Under the pieces are notes generated by a model, which worked only from the letters and a program-made list of their open reading frames with translations, was not told the DNA's origin and did not search any database. Of a stretch of 38,977 nucleotides of DNA, positions 10,301-17,504 are shown in pieces (position 1 is the first letter of the stretch; the number at the start of each line of letters is the position of its first letter). Made by a program: the position numbers and the translations under genes. The DNA is from an uncultured Bifidobacterium sp. (GTDB lineage: Bacteria; Actinomycetota; Actinomycetes; Actinomycetales; Bifidobacteriaceae): assembly GCF_945269915.1 (NCBI RefSeq), contig NZ_CALYOY010000021.1, forward strand, positions 1-38,977, in the 5' to 3' direction.

Positions 10301-11496
10301 CCGACCTCTTCTCCCTCTTCGACGAGAGACAGCGTCAGAATGCCAACAGGAACCGGCCCCAGCGCACCCTCCCCATGGATGTGAGCAACCTGCGGACGGG
10401 TGCCTCACCCCGGAACCTGGAGGAGTCCAAGGCCGTGACCGGCAGAATGCCGGCCGTCATGCCGGACCAGGGTCATGCGGGCATCCGGGGCACCGACACC
10501 ACCTCCGACGACCCGGTCGAACTTGGCTTCTCCAAGTGGGACTTCCAGAAGCCCGAAAAGGATTCCGCCGATGAGGACAGCCCGGGAGCGGATGGGACCG
10601 GTGGGGATTCCGCCGCTGCCGGGGCGGAAGCAGCCGGAGACCAGGCCCTCGATGGCCGGACAGACCCATCCTCCGGGGAAGCGGAAGATGAGGGACCGGA
10701 GACCACCGCCATGGAACCCCTGCCGCCCAGCTTCACACCCGAGGCCCACTCCATCCCCGCCCCCATTACCTATGTGGCCGCTGACGGGGACCAGTCGGAC
10801 GACGACCTGGAAGATGGGGACATGGCCGACACCCGTCTCTTCGGACGCTTCACCACCCGGTCGGTCGTCATCACCATCGCCATTCTGGTCGTCGTTGTGG
10901 CCCTGGTCTGGGCCCTGGTCACCGCCGTCGGCAACCGCCCCAGAGGATCAAAGCAGGATGACGGATGGCCGGTCATGTCGAACGTGCCCTTCCCCGGCGA
11001 GTCCGCCGATGGCGAGCATCAGGAAGCCGATGCCAATCCGGACAAGCAGGGCGATGAGGCAACCGACCAGAACCGGAAACAGGCCGATCACCCTGCCAAG
11101 AAGTCCTCTCATGGCACCGACAAGAAGGTCGGCACGGTCCCCGCCCCCCGTGCACCCAAGAACACCACCCCCTACCCGGTGGACCGTCAGACCTTCCTCA
11201 ACAAACCGGCAGGCCTCCCCGGTTTCGGTTGGTATGTGCACCTGACGGAACCGAGGGAGGTGTCCAGACTGGACATCGCCATTCCCCAGAGTGGCGGGCA
11301 TGCGCAGATCTTCGCCAATGCCACGGCCACGCAACCCACCCAGGGTCAGGCCCTGGCCGACTTCAGTTTCGACCCTTCGGGGACCACCCACGTGACCCTG
11401 CGGGAGCCGGTAACGACCCAGGATCTGGTCATCTGGGTACCCATGGATGGAATGCCGGGGAACACCCTGCACTTCTCGTCCGTCACCGTGTACTGA
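7327..11496 (+). CDS. murJ: Lipid II flippase MurJ (MviN) fused to a pseudokinase and an extracytoplasmic C-terminal domain
   Basis: A 1389-residue protein. Residues 1 to about 530 form the multi-helix MurJ/MviN flippase core (MOP superfamily) that moves lipid II across the membrane for peptidoglycan synthesis. Residues about 530-660 are a polar, probably disordered linker. Residues about 665-905 look like a protein-kinase fold without catalysis: the glycine loop reads L-R-R-A-S-G, the usual V-A-I-K strand reads L-F-I-V with no lysine, and no HRD or DFG motif is present. A second acidic linker leads to one transmembrane helix at about 1180-1202. The last ~110 residues (F-G-W-Y-V-H-L to the end) resemble a discoidin-like beta domain outside the cell. 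M. tuberculosis MviN has the same plan, and its pseudokinase recruits a regulator after phosphorylation. Confidence 0.93.
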   Translation: MSSVGRNSVIMASGTAASRITGQIRTILLAAAIGTTGIAADAYQTGAMIPQVMFTLISGGIFNAVLVPQIVRTLKEKDAADRLNKLITVSMVLLAGLTLILMLATPVLTSIYLNSKWNPAQRALANSFTLWCMPQVFFYGLYTVLGQILAAKGRFTAYAWSSVGANLISCLGFLAFILLFGNAQKQPVTFWDDGKVALTAGAWSLGVAFQALILFIPLVMSGFRYRPRWGLRGMGLRSMGSVAAWSLGVVIIDQLANVVNARITNGAPLEGNPFDIAGNGSYQNAYTLFILPYSLIAVSVSTAIFPRLSKSISDGRIDDAREELSQALRNVGLMMFFFSTVMLAIPVPITRALLPSVGIHEAVLISGPLLGLSLGLVAMSAFLLIQRTFYAFEDGRHPFIFAAVSNMIQVILVLVAIRFSPPRYWTALVGATLALSNILSFPVLARMLRRPFHGHLDGRRILTTYAKALLASLLALAAALLLKTPVTHLVGAWVQGRQGHMSWVQSVLICIIITLVVGLVYSCVLIALKTTEFTRLLTTLVARLGRSTAHPVQSLDDLAEQSSHRTGKSARLVRSSSPDSTEAGLEAAMENLEEEDALPSDGETATGDLEEPTHSREPVRIVPVDTPQKRVPELQTGNSGGAPPVDLGAAPRERRSTLHESSEAMKPHIGDTVLARYTLVTILRRASGLSAWRAHDKALDRDCQLFIVNDSSSTDLINTTASGLALRKDRRFTPVYQLHTRDGISLIVTAPDAGMALRDYMQGPAAETLSHKAMRTILGEATESMRALGKMGLTDYTVSTTTIRLSPSSVILADAPIGPMIADSPRSKSGQDLTREELTIRQLAAVLYAMLTGHPDHSGDDYNLDSLPKDTPEEFRIICERGLGISQAEGVHPIPLVTLAELSALLSPWAPPEELTDTDLIWPDLDGRASIETVPLRQADSAYVLPLPNELTGTDMPAARTMTQDEPHWEANQLLFPGRSEIEMINPEDTNTDLFSLFDERQRQNANRNRPQRTLPMDVSNLRTGASPRNLEESKAVTGRMPAVMPDQGHAGIRGTDTTSDDPVELGFSKWDFQKPEKDSADEDSPGADGTGGDSAAAGAEAAGDQALDGRTDPSSGEAEDEGPETTAMEPLPPSFTPEAHSIPAPITYVAADGDQSDDDLEDGDMADTRLFGRFTTRSVVITIAILVVVVALVWALVTAVGNRPRGSKQDDGWPVMSNVPFPGESADGEHQEADANPDKQGDEATDQNRKQADHPAKKSSHGTDKKVGTVPAPRAPKNTTPYPVDRQTFLNKPAGLPGFGWYVHLTEPREVSRLDIAIPQSGGHAQIFANATATQPTQGQALADFSFDPSGTTHVTLREPVTTQDLVIWVPMDGMPGNTLHFSSVTVY

Positions 11497-11623
11497 ATTG
11501 GTGAGTGGTTGGTTGTTTCCTGGTTCCGCGCGCCGATTGGTAATACAGTTTCGATACATATGAACCTACCCGGCCGTGGCACCTATCGGCCCCGGCAATG
11601 AGCCCAGGAAGGCGGATGCAAGC

Positions 11624-12919
11624 ATGGCGGATGATATCAATATCCCGTCCAAGGTCATCAGGAACGACCCCTGGTTCGGCTCCTATGCCAAGCGGGCCGA
11701 GGGAATGCGAGCCTCCGAGATTCGAGCCCTCTTCGCCGTGGCCAACCGCCCCGAGGTGGTATCCCTGGCCGGCGGCATGCCCTACCTGGGCCGTATGCCC
11801 TTCGATGAACTCGCCGACCAGGTGGCTGAAATGCTCCGCAAGCAGGGGCAGGTGGCCTGGCAGTATGGATCCGCCCAGGGTGACCCCCACCTGCGTGAGG
11901 ATGTGTTGCCCATCATGGAGCTGGAGGGAATCAAGGACGTCCAGCCGGACGATGTGGTCATCGTCAACGGGTCCCAGTCCGGGCTCGACCTGATTACCCG
12001 CATCATGTGCGATCCGGGCGATGTGATCCTGGCCGAGGCCCCGAACTATGTAGGAGCTTTGGGTGTCTTCCAGTCCTTCCAGGTCGACGTGGTCAATGTG
12101 GCCATGGACGGGGACGGGCTGATCCCCGAGGCCCTGGAGCAGACCATCATCAAGCAGCGCAAGGCCGGCAAGCAGGTCAAGATGCTCTACACGGTCCCGA
12201 ACTTCCACAACCCGGCCGGTGCCACGATGAGCCGCGAGCGCCGCCCCAGGGTCATGGAAATCGCCAAGAAGTATCATGTACTGATCGTCGAGGACAACCC
12301 TTACGGCCTGCTGGCCTTCGACGGGCAGACCTACCCGGCCCTGCGGTCCTACGATTCGGAGGGCATCGTCTACCTGAGCAGCTTCTCCAAGATCATCGCC
12401 CCGGGCATGCGCGTGGCCTGGATGGTGGCCCCTCCCGGAATCCGGCAAAAGCTGGTTCTGGCCAACGAATCAGCCATACTCTGCCCCTCCAATATGAGCC
12501 AGATGACCATCACCACCTATCTGGACAACTTCGACTGGAAGTCGCAGATCAACGACTACCGGGGAATGTACAAGGAACGATGCGATGCCATGGACGGGGC
12601 CCTGAAAGAGTACCTGCCCTACTGCTCATGGCTCAAGCCCAAGGGGGGCTTCTACATCTGGCTGAAGATTCCCGAGGGGCTCAACGCCAAGGACATGCTG
12701 CCCAGGGCCATCACGGCCAAGGTGGCCTACGTTTCCGGAACGGCCTTCTATGATGACGGGCAGGGGGTCGACCACATGCGGCTCTCCTTCTGCTACCCCA
12801 CCCCTGAACGGATCAGGGAGGGCGTCCGCAGGCTGTCGACGGTCATCGACAACGAACTCGACACTGTGCGGCTCTTCGAACCGGAGACCGGCACAGGCAC
12901 AGGCAGGGAAAGGGACTGA
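11624..12919 (+). CDS. PLP-dependent class I/II aminotransferase
   Basis: A 431-residue fold-type I aminotransferase. The cofactor lysine is K256 in S-S-F-S-K-I-I-A-P-G-M-R. Other family marks are Y-G-S-A-Q-G-D-P-H-L-R, the P-N-F-H-N-P-A-G segment that contacts the cofactor and substrate, and V-E-D-N-P-Y. It resembles the 2-aminoadipate/valine-pyruvate type (the LysN and MocR catalytic-domain group), without a MocR DNA-binding domain. Substrate is not predictable. ATG 11624 is preferred over ATG 11576 because AGGAAGG lies about 11 bases before it and because the extra 16 residues are not family-like. It is one base away from the ligase gene downstream, so the two are probably co-expressed. 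Confidence 0.9.
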   Translation: MADDINIPSKVIRNDPWFGSYAKRAEGMRASEIRALFAVANRPEVVSLAGGMPYLGRMPFDELADQVAEMLRKQGQVAWQYGSAQGDPHLREDVLPIMELEGIKDVQPDDVVIVNGSQSGLDLITRIMCDPGDVILAEAPNYVGALGVFQSFQVDVVNVAMDGDGLIPEALEQTIIKQRKAGKQVKMLYTVPNFHNPAGATMSRERRPRVMEIAKKYHVLIVEDNPYGLLAFDGQTYPALRSYDSEGIVYLSSFSKIIAPGMRVAWMVAPPGIRQKLVLANESAILCPSNMSQMTITTYLDNFDWKSQINDYRGMYKERCDAMDGALKEYLPYCSWLKPKGGFYIWLKIPEGLNAKDMLPRAITAKVAYVSGTAFYDDGQGVDHMRLSFCYPTPERIREGVRRLSTVIDNELDTVRLFEPETGTGTGRERD

Positions 12920-12920
12920 C

Positions 12921-14090
12921 ATGGCGGCCAGACACAGCAGGACACCCGAGCAGGCAGCGGATCGGGAAGGACGTTCCGAGATGAGGGGCAAGCAGTCCAA
13001 GATGACCGGTGATGCCGGTCATATCAAGAAGGCGGGACGGCACGGGCACACCAGACGCCACGCGATCGGAGTCGCACCCGCCACCAGGGAGGACGTGCAG
13101 TCCCTGTCTCTGAAGGCCAGCAAGCGTAGCAGCAAGTCCATCATGGTCATCTGTGGCGGTCTCAGCCACGAGCGCGACTTCTCCCTGAGTTCCGGTCACC
13201 GCGTCCAAGGCTTTTTGGAAGAGGCTGGATGGACGGTCAGTGCTCACGATATGGACTCAGATCTGCTTGGTCTCCTGACCGACAAGAAGACCCGCCCCGA
13301 CCTGGTCTGGCCCCTTCTGCACGGTGCCAATGGCGAGGATGGGTCCATCCGCGACATCCTGGAAATGGCGGGTCTGCCCTATATCGGGTCCCGGGCCAAG
13401 GCTTCACGGACCGCCTGGAGCAAACCCATCGCCAAGAACCTGGTCCGCATGGCCGGATTGACCACCCCGCACTCGGTAACCCTGCCGGAATCCATGTTCC
13501 GCGAGCTGGGCGTCAAGCCGGTTATCGACCTTCTCCTCAAGTCCCTGGGCCTCCCCCTCTTCATCAAACCCACCATGGGCGGATCGGCCATGGGATGCAC
13601 CCTGGTCAAGGAGGGCAGGGAGTTGCCCCAGGCCCTGATCAACTGCTTCGGCTATGGGCAGGTCGCCCTGGTGGAACAGGCGATCGTCGGCACCGAGGTG
13701 TCGGTCTCCATCATCGAGTTTGATGGACACCCGCTGATCCTGCCGCCCCTGGAGGTCTGGACCCCTTCGGGAACCTATGATTACGAGGCCAGGACCACCC
13801 CGGGACCCACGGAGTTCTATGTGCCTGCCCGGCTGGACCCCCATGCCATGGAGGCCGTCAAGGAGGCAGCCCTGACCGCTCACGACGCCCTCGGTCTGCG
13901 TGATATCTCCCGCACCGATTTCATTGTCGATGGGCAGGGGAGGCCCCAGTTCCTGGAAGCCAACGTGGCACCCGGCATGACCGACACCTCGCTTCTTCCC
14001 CAGTCCGCCGTGGCTGCCGGCTACGAACTCCCTGACCTCTACACAGCTCTGGTGCAGTCCGTCCTGGGGCAGAACCGGACCGAAGCCTGA
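12921..14090 (+). CDS. D-alanine--D-alanine ligase-like ATP-grasp protein
   Basis: A 389-residue ATP-grasp enzyme of the Ddl family. After a basic, polar N-terminal extension of about 70 residues the Ddl fold starts at S-I-M-V-I-C-G-G-L-S-H-E-R. Key segments are H-G-A-N-G-E-D-G near residue 134, F-I-K-P-T-M-G-G-S-A-M-G, E-Q-A-I-V-G-T-E-V-S-V-S, and the metal/phosphate motif F-L-E-A-N-V-A-P-G-M-T, where typical Ddl enzymes have E-V-N-T-L-P-G. The changed motif and the extension leave it open whether the product is D-Ala-D-Ala or another dipeptide. ATG 12921 follows AAAGGGA, one base after the aminotransferase stop; ATG 12981 is a second plausible start. Confidence 0.85.
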   Translation: MAARHSRTPEQAADREGRSEMRGKQSKMTGDAGHIKKAGRHGHTRRHAIGVAPATREDVQSLSLKASKRSSKSIMVICGGLSHERDFSLSSGHRVQGFLEEAGWTVSAHDMDSDLLGLLTDKKTRPDLVWPLLHGANGEDGSIRDILEMAGLPYIGSRAKASRTAWSKPIAKNLVRMAGLTTPHSVTLPESMFRELGVKPVIDLLLKSLGLPLFIKPTMGGSAMGCTLVKEGRELPQALINCFGYGQVALVEQAIVGTEVSVSIIEFDGHPLILPPLEVWTPSGTYDYEARTTPGPTEFYVPARLDPHAMEAVKEAALTAHDALGLRDISRTDFIVDGQGRPQFLEANVAPGMTDTSLLPQSAVAAGYELPDLYTALVQSVLGQNRTEA

Positions 14091-14131
14091 CACCGGGCCG
14101 TTCCCCCGTCAGGTCATGCCGACCTGTCGGC

Positions 14132-14165
14132 TTACCGGCTTGTCATTACGCCATCAGGCCGGTAA
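14132..14165. terminator. Inverted repeat between convergent genes
   Basis: An 11-pair stem with one G-U pair (TTACCGGCTTG with CAGGCCGGTAA) and a 12-base loop lies between the Ddl-like gene and the convergent small membrane-protein gene. There is no T-tract. It is a reasonable bidirectional terminator by position. Confidence 0.4.
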
Positions 14166-14197
14166 CCAGGTCCGATGCCCTTGAACGGCTCTTCTGC

Positions 14198-14539
14198 TTA
14201 TTGGAACCTGACTCTTTCATCTCCGGACGGCTTGTTCCGCCTCAGGTCCTTCTCTGCCGTCGACCGACTCGTTCGAGACACATCTTCCGTCATCGTCGGT
14301 CCTGGGTCGGTCCTGAACTCATCCCCACCTTCAGTCGACTTGTCCGCCTGGCCGGTCTTGTCATCGTCAGGAGACATCCAGAATCGCCAGCTGTGCCAGC
14401 CATCATCGACCTTGTCCTCGTCATCATGGTCCTGTGGTGGATGCTCACGCATGAGCCGCTGTATCCTGGCCAGGAGCCAGAAGAGCACAATCAGGGTACC
14501 AAGATTGGTGATGATGGCCACGATGATGGTTTTCTCCAT
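14198..14539 (-). CDS. Small single-pass membrane protein of unknown function
   Basis: A 113-residue frame on the minus strand in the gap between the ligase gene and trxB. The N-terminus (M-E-K-T-I-I-V-A-I-I-T-N-L-G) forms one transmembrane helix at about residues 4-24, followed by R-I-Q-R-L-M-R and a highly charged, D/E/R/S-rich cytoplasmic tail with W-H-S-W-R-F-W. I do not recognise a family. Codon choice in the first half resembles that of the neighbouring genes, which favours a real gene. A clean helix-plus-charged-tail design supports this too. It is transcribed divergently from trxB. Confidence 0.6.
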   Translation of the reverse strand: MEKTIIVAIITNLGTLIVLFWLLARIQRLMREHPPQDHDDEDKVDDGWHSWRFWMSPDDDKTGQADKSTEGGDEFRTDPGPTMTEDVSRTSRSTAEKDLRRNKPSGDERVRFQ

Positions 14540-14607
14540 ACCACAACCATATCCCCCATCCTGGCTTGGATTGTTCCAGCACGGTGCGGATTGACCCTCG
14601 GGGGCGA

Positions 14608-14645
14608 GGGAGGGTCAGCCTCACCTGGTTGAGGCTGACCCTCCC
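14608..14645. promoter_or_regulatory. Perfect 16-bp stem-loop upstream of trxB
   Basis: Arms 14608-14623 and 14630-14645 are perfectly complementary over 16 bases around a CCTGGT loop, with AAAAA directly after on the plus strand. It lies in the divergent gap between the small membrane-protein gene and trxB, 81 bases before the trxB ATG. The upstream GACCCTC at 14593-14599 repeats seven bases of the right arm and could pair with the left arm instead, so two exclusive folds are possible. No T-run follows in either direction, so it is not a standard terminator; an operator or leader control element is possible. Confidence 0.5.
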
Positions 14646-14726
14646 AAAAATCGACCCTGGAATGGGGGGAATGCTGTTACGCCCTCCGCTTGCCGACCGG
14701 TCAGGCTTCACAGATAGAGTGTCATC

Positions 14727-15668
14727 ATGACTCTCACCGTTCATGATGCGATCGTTATCGGATCCGGACCCGCCGGCTACACGGCGGCAATCTACCTTGG
14801 CAGGGCAGGATATGCCCCCCTGGTCATCGCCGGTGCCCTGACACCAGGCGGACAGCTCATGAACACCACCGAGGTGGAGAACTATCCTGGTTTCCCCAAG
14901 GGAATTCTGGGCCCGGACCTGATGGAACAGATGCGTGACCAGGCCGAGCACTTCGGAGCCCAAATCGAGTATGACGATGTCACCTCGGTCGATTTCTCCG
15001 GTAAGATCAAGCGTGTCACCACCGATGGCGGGCAGGAATACCTGGCCAAGGCCGTGGTGGTCACCACCGGTTCCCAGTATCGCAAGTTGAATGTTCCGGG
15101 AGAACGCGAGTTCTCTGGCCGGGGCGTCTCCTACTGTGCCACATGCGACGGTTTCTTCTTCAAGGACAAACCCATCGTGGTCATCGGCGGGGGTGACTCA
15201 GCCATGGGTGATGCAGACTTTCTGACCCGCTTCGGCTCTTCCGTCCGGCTCATCCACCGCAGGCAGGGCTTCCGCGCCTCGAAGATCATGGTCGATAGGG
15301 CCAAGGCCAATGAAAAGATTGACTTTGTCCTCGATTCTGTCGTCACCAAGGTCAACGGTGATGAGAACGGAGTCACCTCGATCGGTATACGCAACACCAC
15401 CACCGGTCAGGAGACCACACTCCCCGCCAATGGTGTCTTCGTGGCCATCGGGTTCATTCCCGAAACCGGTTTCCTGCAAGGACAGGTCGACCTGGATGAC
15501 GATGGCTACATCCTGGTTCAGGGAGCCTCCACCAAGACTTCCACCCCCGGAATCTTCGCCGCCGGAGACGCAACAGACAAGGTATATCGCCAAGCCATCT
15601 CCGCGGCAGGTATGGGATGCCGTGCAGCCTTGGACGCTCAGGAGTATCTCAACACCTTGGAAGGCTGA
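14727..15668 (+). CDS. trxB: Thioredoxin-disulfide reductase TrxB
   Basis: A 313-residue flavoprotein of normal length for the low-molecular-weight class; it uses NADPH to reduce thioredoxin. Visible are the FAD motif G-S-G-P-A-G-Y-T-A-A near residue 12, the redox pair C-A-T-C at 137-140, the NADPH motif G-G-G-D-S-A-M-G, and the C-terminal FAD motif G-I-F-A-A-G-D-A. No thioredoxin gene follows, unlike M. tuberculosis where trxC is adjacent. The upstream 187 bases hold the perfect stem-loop described separately, and the gene probably has its own promoter. The ribosome binding site is weak. Confidence 0.96.
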   Translation: MTLTVHDAIVIGSGPAGYTAAIYLGRAGYAPLVIAGALTPGGQLMNTTEVENYPGFPKGILGPDLMEQMRDQAEHFGAQIEYDDVTSVDFSGKIKRVTTDGGQEYLAKAVVVTTGSQYRKLNVPGEREFSGRGVSYCATCDGFFFKDKPIVVIGGGDSAMGDADFLTRFGSSVRLIHRRQGFRASKIMVDRAKANEKIDFVLDSVVTKVNGDENGVTSIGIRNTTTGQETTLPANGVFVAIGFIPETGFLQGQVDLDDDGYILVQGASTKTSTPGIFAAGDATDKVYRQAISAAGMGCRAALDAQEYLNTLEG

Positions 15669-15693
15669 CAAGGCTCCACAGCCGTCTTCCTGC

Positions 15694-15740
15694 AATACCG
15701 CGGGCCTTGTGACCGTGCACCGGTCAAGGCGCCCGGTATT
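15694..15740. terminator. Stem-loop between convergent trxB and parB
   Basis: An imperfect long stem: AATACCG at 15694-15700 pairs with CGGTATT at 15734-15740, and CCTT and GACC further in pair with AAGG and GGTC, around a short loop. It sits 25 bases after the trxB stop and about 85 bases after the parB stop read on the minus strand. A bidirectional terminator is likely, although no strong T-tract is seen. Confidence 0.55.
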
Positions 15741-15825
15741 GTGTACCGCCCCGCCTGCCGTCTAGACCGTCATTGCAGGCATGGCGACAGAAAGCCGTGG
15801 GTAGATGATGGGTCCTTCTGTCCTG

Positions 15826-17499
15826 TCAGACCCAACCGTCGGTCTGATCAGGTGGGTTGGAACCGTCCTGTTTGCCATTGAGCAGCATGGCAAGAATACG
15901 ATCCATGTCTTCGGGCGAGGAGAAGACGATTTCAATCCTTCCGTGCTTCTTCGTGCCCTTGATGGCAACCTTGGTATCGAACCTGCTCTCCAGATTCTGG
16001 CGAACCGGGCTATCAGTCCAGATATCAGGCCGCGATTTCCTGGTTTTCGGTTTCGTCTGACCTGTTTTCAGTGCCACCAACTCCTCGGTGGAGCGCACGG
16101 ACAAACCCTCGGCGATGATCTTGTTGGCCACCGCATTCATATCCTCTTCCGTGGGCAGGGTCAGAAGAGCCCGGGCATGTCCGGCCGACAGGACACCGGA
16201 ACTTACTTTCTTCTGGACGCTCGGGGGCAGCTTCAAGAGGCGTAGGGTGTTGGTTATCTGGGGCCTCGACTTGGAAACGGACTTTGAAAGCCCATCCTGG
16301 GTCAAGCCGAATTCATCAATCATCTGTTGATATGCCGCGGCTTCTTCCAGAGGATTCAGGGCAACCCGATGAAGGTTCTCCAACAAGGCGTCTCGCAGCA
16401 TGGTGTCGTCCGATGTGGTTTTGACAATGGCTGGAATGCTGGTGAGACCGGCCAGCTGAGTGGCCCTCCATCGTCGCTCCCCCATGATGATCTCATAGGC
16501 GGCAAGGCGGTCTCCCGATCCTCCGCCCTTCCCGGCAACTGGTTTTTCCTGCGTAGGTTGAGCAACTGTCTTGGCTGTCTTCCTGACGACGATGGGCTGA
16601 AGGACACCAACTTCTTTGATGGAGCGGGACAATTCCAGCAGTTCATCTTCATCAAAGATATGCCTTGGCTGCTGGGCGTTAGGACGGATTTCATCGGTCT
16701 GCAGCTCCACCAGGTATCCACCTTGAACAGGCTTCAGCTCATTGCCATCCGCCGCATCGCCCTGGGGTGCCTCGACGGGTTCCGCGGTCTTCTTTTCTGC
16801 AGATGCGGATGACACATCCGGTAAGTTCTTCTGACTTCCGCTTCTCGTCTTGTCTTCTGCTGAAGATGTTGCCTCCCGATATGTTTCACGTGAAACATCG
16901 GTAACGGTTGGGCCGAAGAAGAGGTCACTCGGATGTTTCAGGCTGTCCAAATTCGGCATCCTTGGAGTGTTCCTTCCCTTGGTCGACACCGATGTTTCAC
17001 GTGAAACCTTCCCCGGCTTCGCCCCTCTGCCTGCTGTTGCCTTGGCGGATGTTGAAGTTGCGGAGCCAGCGGTGGAGTTCTTCTTTGTTGCGTTCTTACT
17101 GGATTCCTTCGTGCCTGCCGTGCTCTGCGGGGCGGTTGTATCGGCTTTCGCGCCGTCGTTGGGCACCCCGTCTGCGTTGCCTCGAGCTGCAGCGGATGTA
17201 CGAGTGGTTGTCCTGACTCCAGCTTTCACTTTTGCGGCGGTCTTGGAGTCCGAGCCTGCAGTGGCCGCCCCGCCCTTCTTGGACTTGGACTGTGCGCCTG
17301 AAGAAGGTTTCGCTTCCGTTTTTGCGGACTGGGCTGCCACTTGCTCTCGTGTACCGGGCCGTGACGATAAGGTATCAGTCTTATTGTCCTGCTGAACCGT
17401 AGCATCGTCAGAAGTCTTGGCCTGCTTCGTCGGCCCCTCACCTGGGAGAGCAGGGAATAAAGCCCCTAGGCCCTTACCTAAACGTGACCGGCTTGCCAT
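15826..17499 (-). CDS. parB: Chromosome-partitioning protein ParB
   Basis: A 557-residue ParB/Spo0J protein, expected to bind parS, load as a CTP-dependent clamp, spread, and work with ParA to segregate the origin. M-A-S-R-S-R-L-G-K-G-L-G at the start is the ParA-contacting N-terminal motif. The ParB_N CTPase domain begins near residue 262, with G-E-R-R-W-R-A near 340 and E-N-L-H-R near 371; a helix-turn-helix region follows. Between these lies about 245 residues of low-complexity sequence rich in S, T, A, K and Q. Typical ParB proteins are 280-350 residues, so this linker is exceptional. Two parS sites lie inside its coding sequence and are read as V-S-R-E-T. ATG 17499 is chosen over GTG 17508, which overlaps the parA stop. 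Confidence 0.95.
   Translation of the reverse strand: MASRSRLGKGLGALFPALPGEGPTKQAKTSDDATVQQDNKTDTLSSRPGTREQVAAQSAKTEAKPSSGAQSKSKKGGAATAGSDSKTAAKVKAGVRTTTRTSAAARGNADGVPNDGAKADTTAPQSTAGTKESSKNATKKNSTAGSATSTSAKATAGRGAKPGKVSRETSVSTKGRNTPRMPNLDSLKHPSDLFFGPTVTDVSRETYREATSSAEDKTRSGSQKNLPDVSSASAEKKTAEPVEAPQGDAADGNELKPVQGGYLVELQTDEIRPNAQQPRHIFDEDELLELSRSIKEVGVLQPIVVRKTAKTVAQPTQEKPVAGKGGGSGDRLAAYEIIMGERRWRATQLAGLTSIPAIVKTTSDDTMLRDALLENLHRVALNPLEEAAAYQQMIDEFGLTQDGLSKSVSKSRPQITNTLRLLKLPPSVQKKVSSGVLSAGHARALLTLPTEEDMNAVANKIIAEGLSVRSTEELVALKTGQTKPKTRKSRPDIWTDSPVRQNLESRFDTKVAIKGTKKHGRIEIVFSSPEDMDRILAMLLNGKQDGSNPPDQTDGWV
16882..16897. other. parS: parS site inside parB (perfect)
   Basis: TGTTTCACGTGAAACA matches the bacterial parS 16-mer exactly. 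It falls within the low-complexity part of parB, near codons 201-206, and is translated as V-S-R-E-T. Confidence 0.92.
16993..17008. other. parS: parS site inside parB (15 of 16)
   Basis: TGTTTCACGTGAAACC keeps the whole 14-base palindromic core and differs from consensus only at the last base. It is 111 bases from the other parB site and again encodes V-S-R-E-T. Confidence 0.9.
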
Positions 17500-17504
17500 G
17501 CTTT

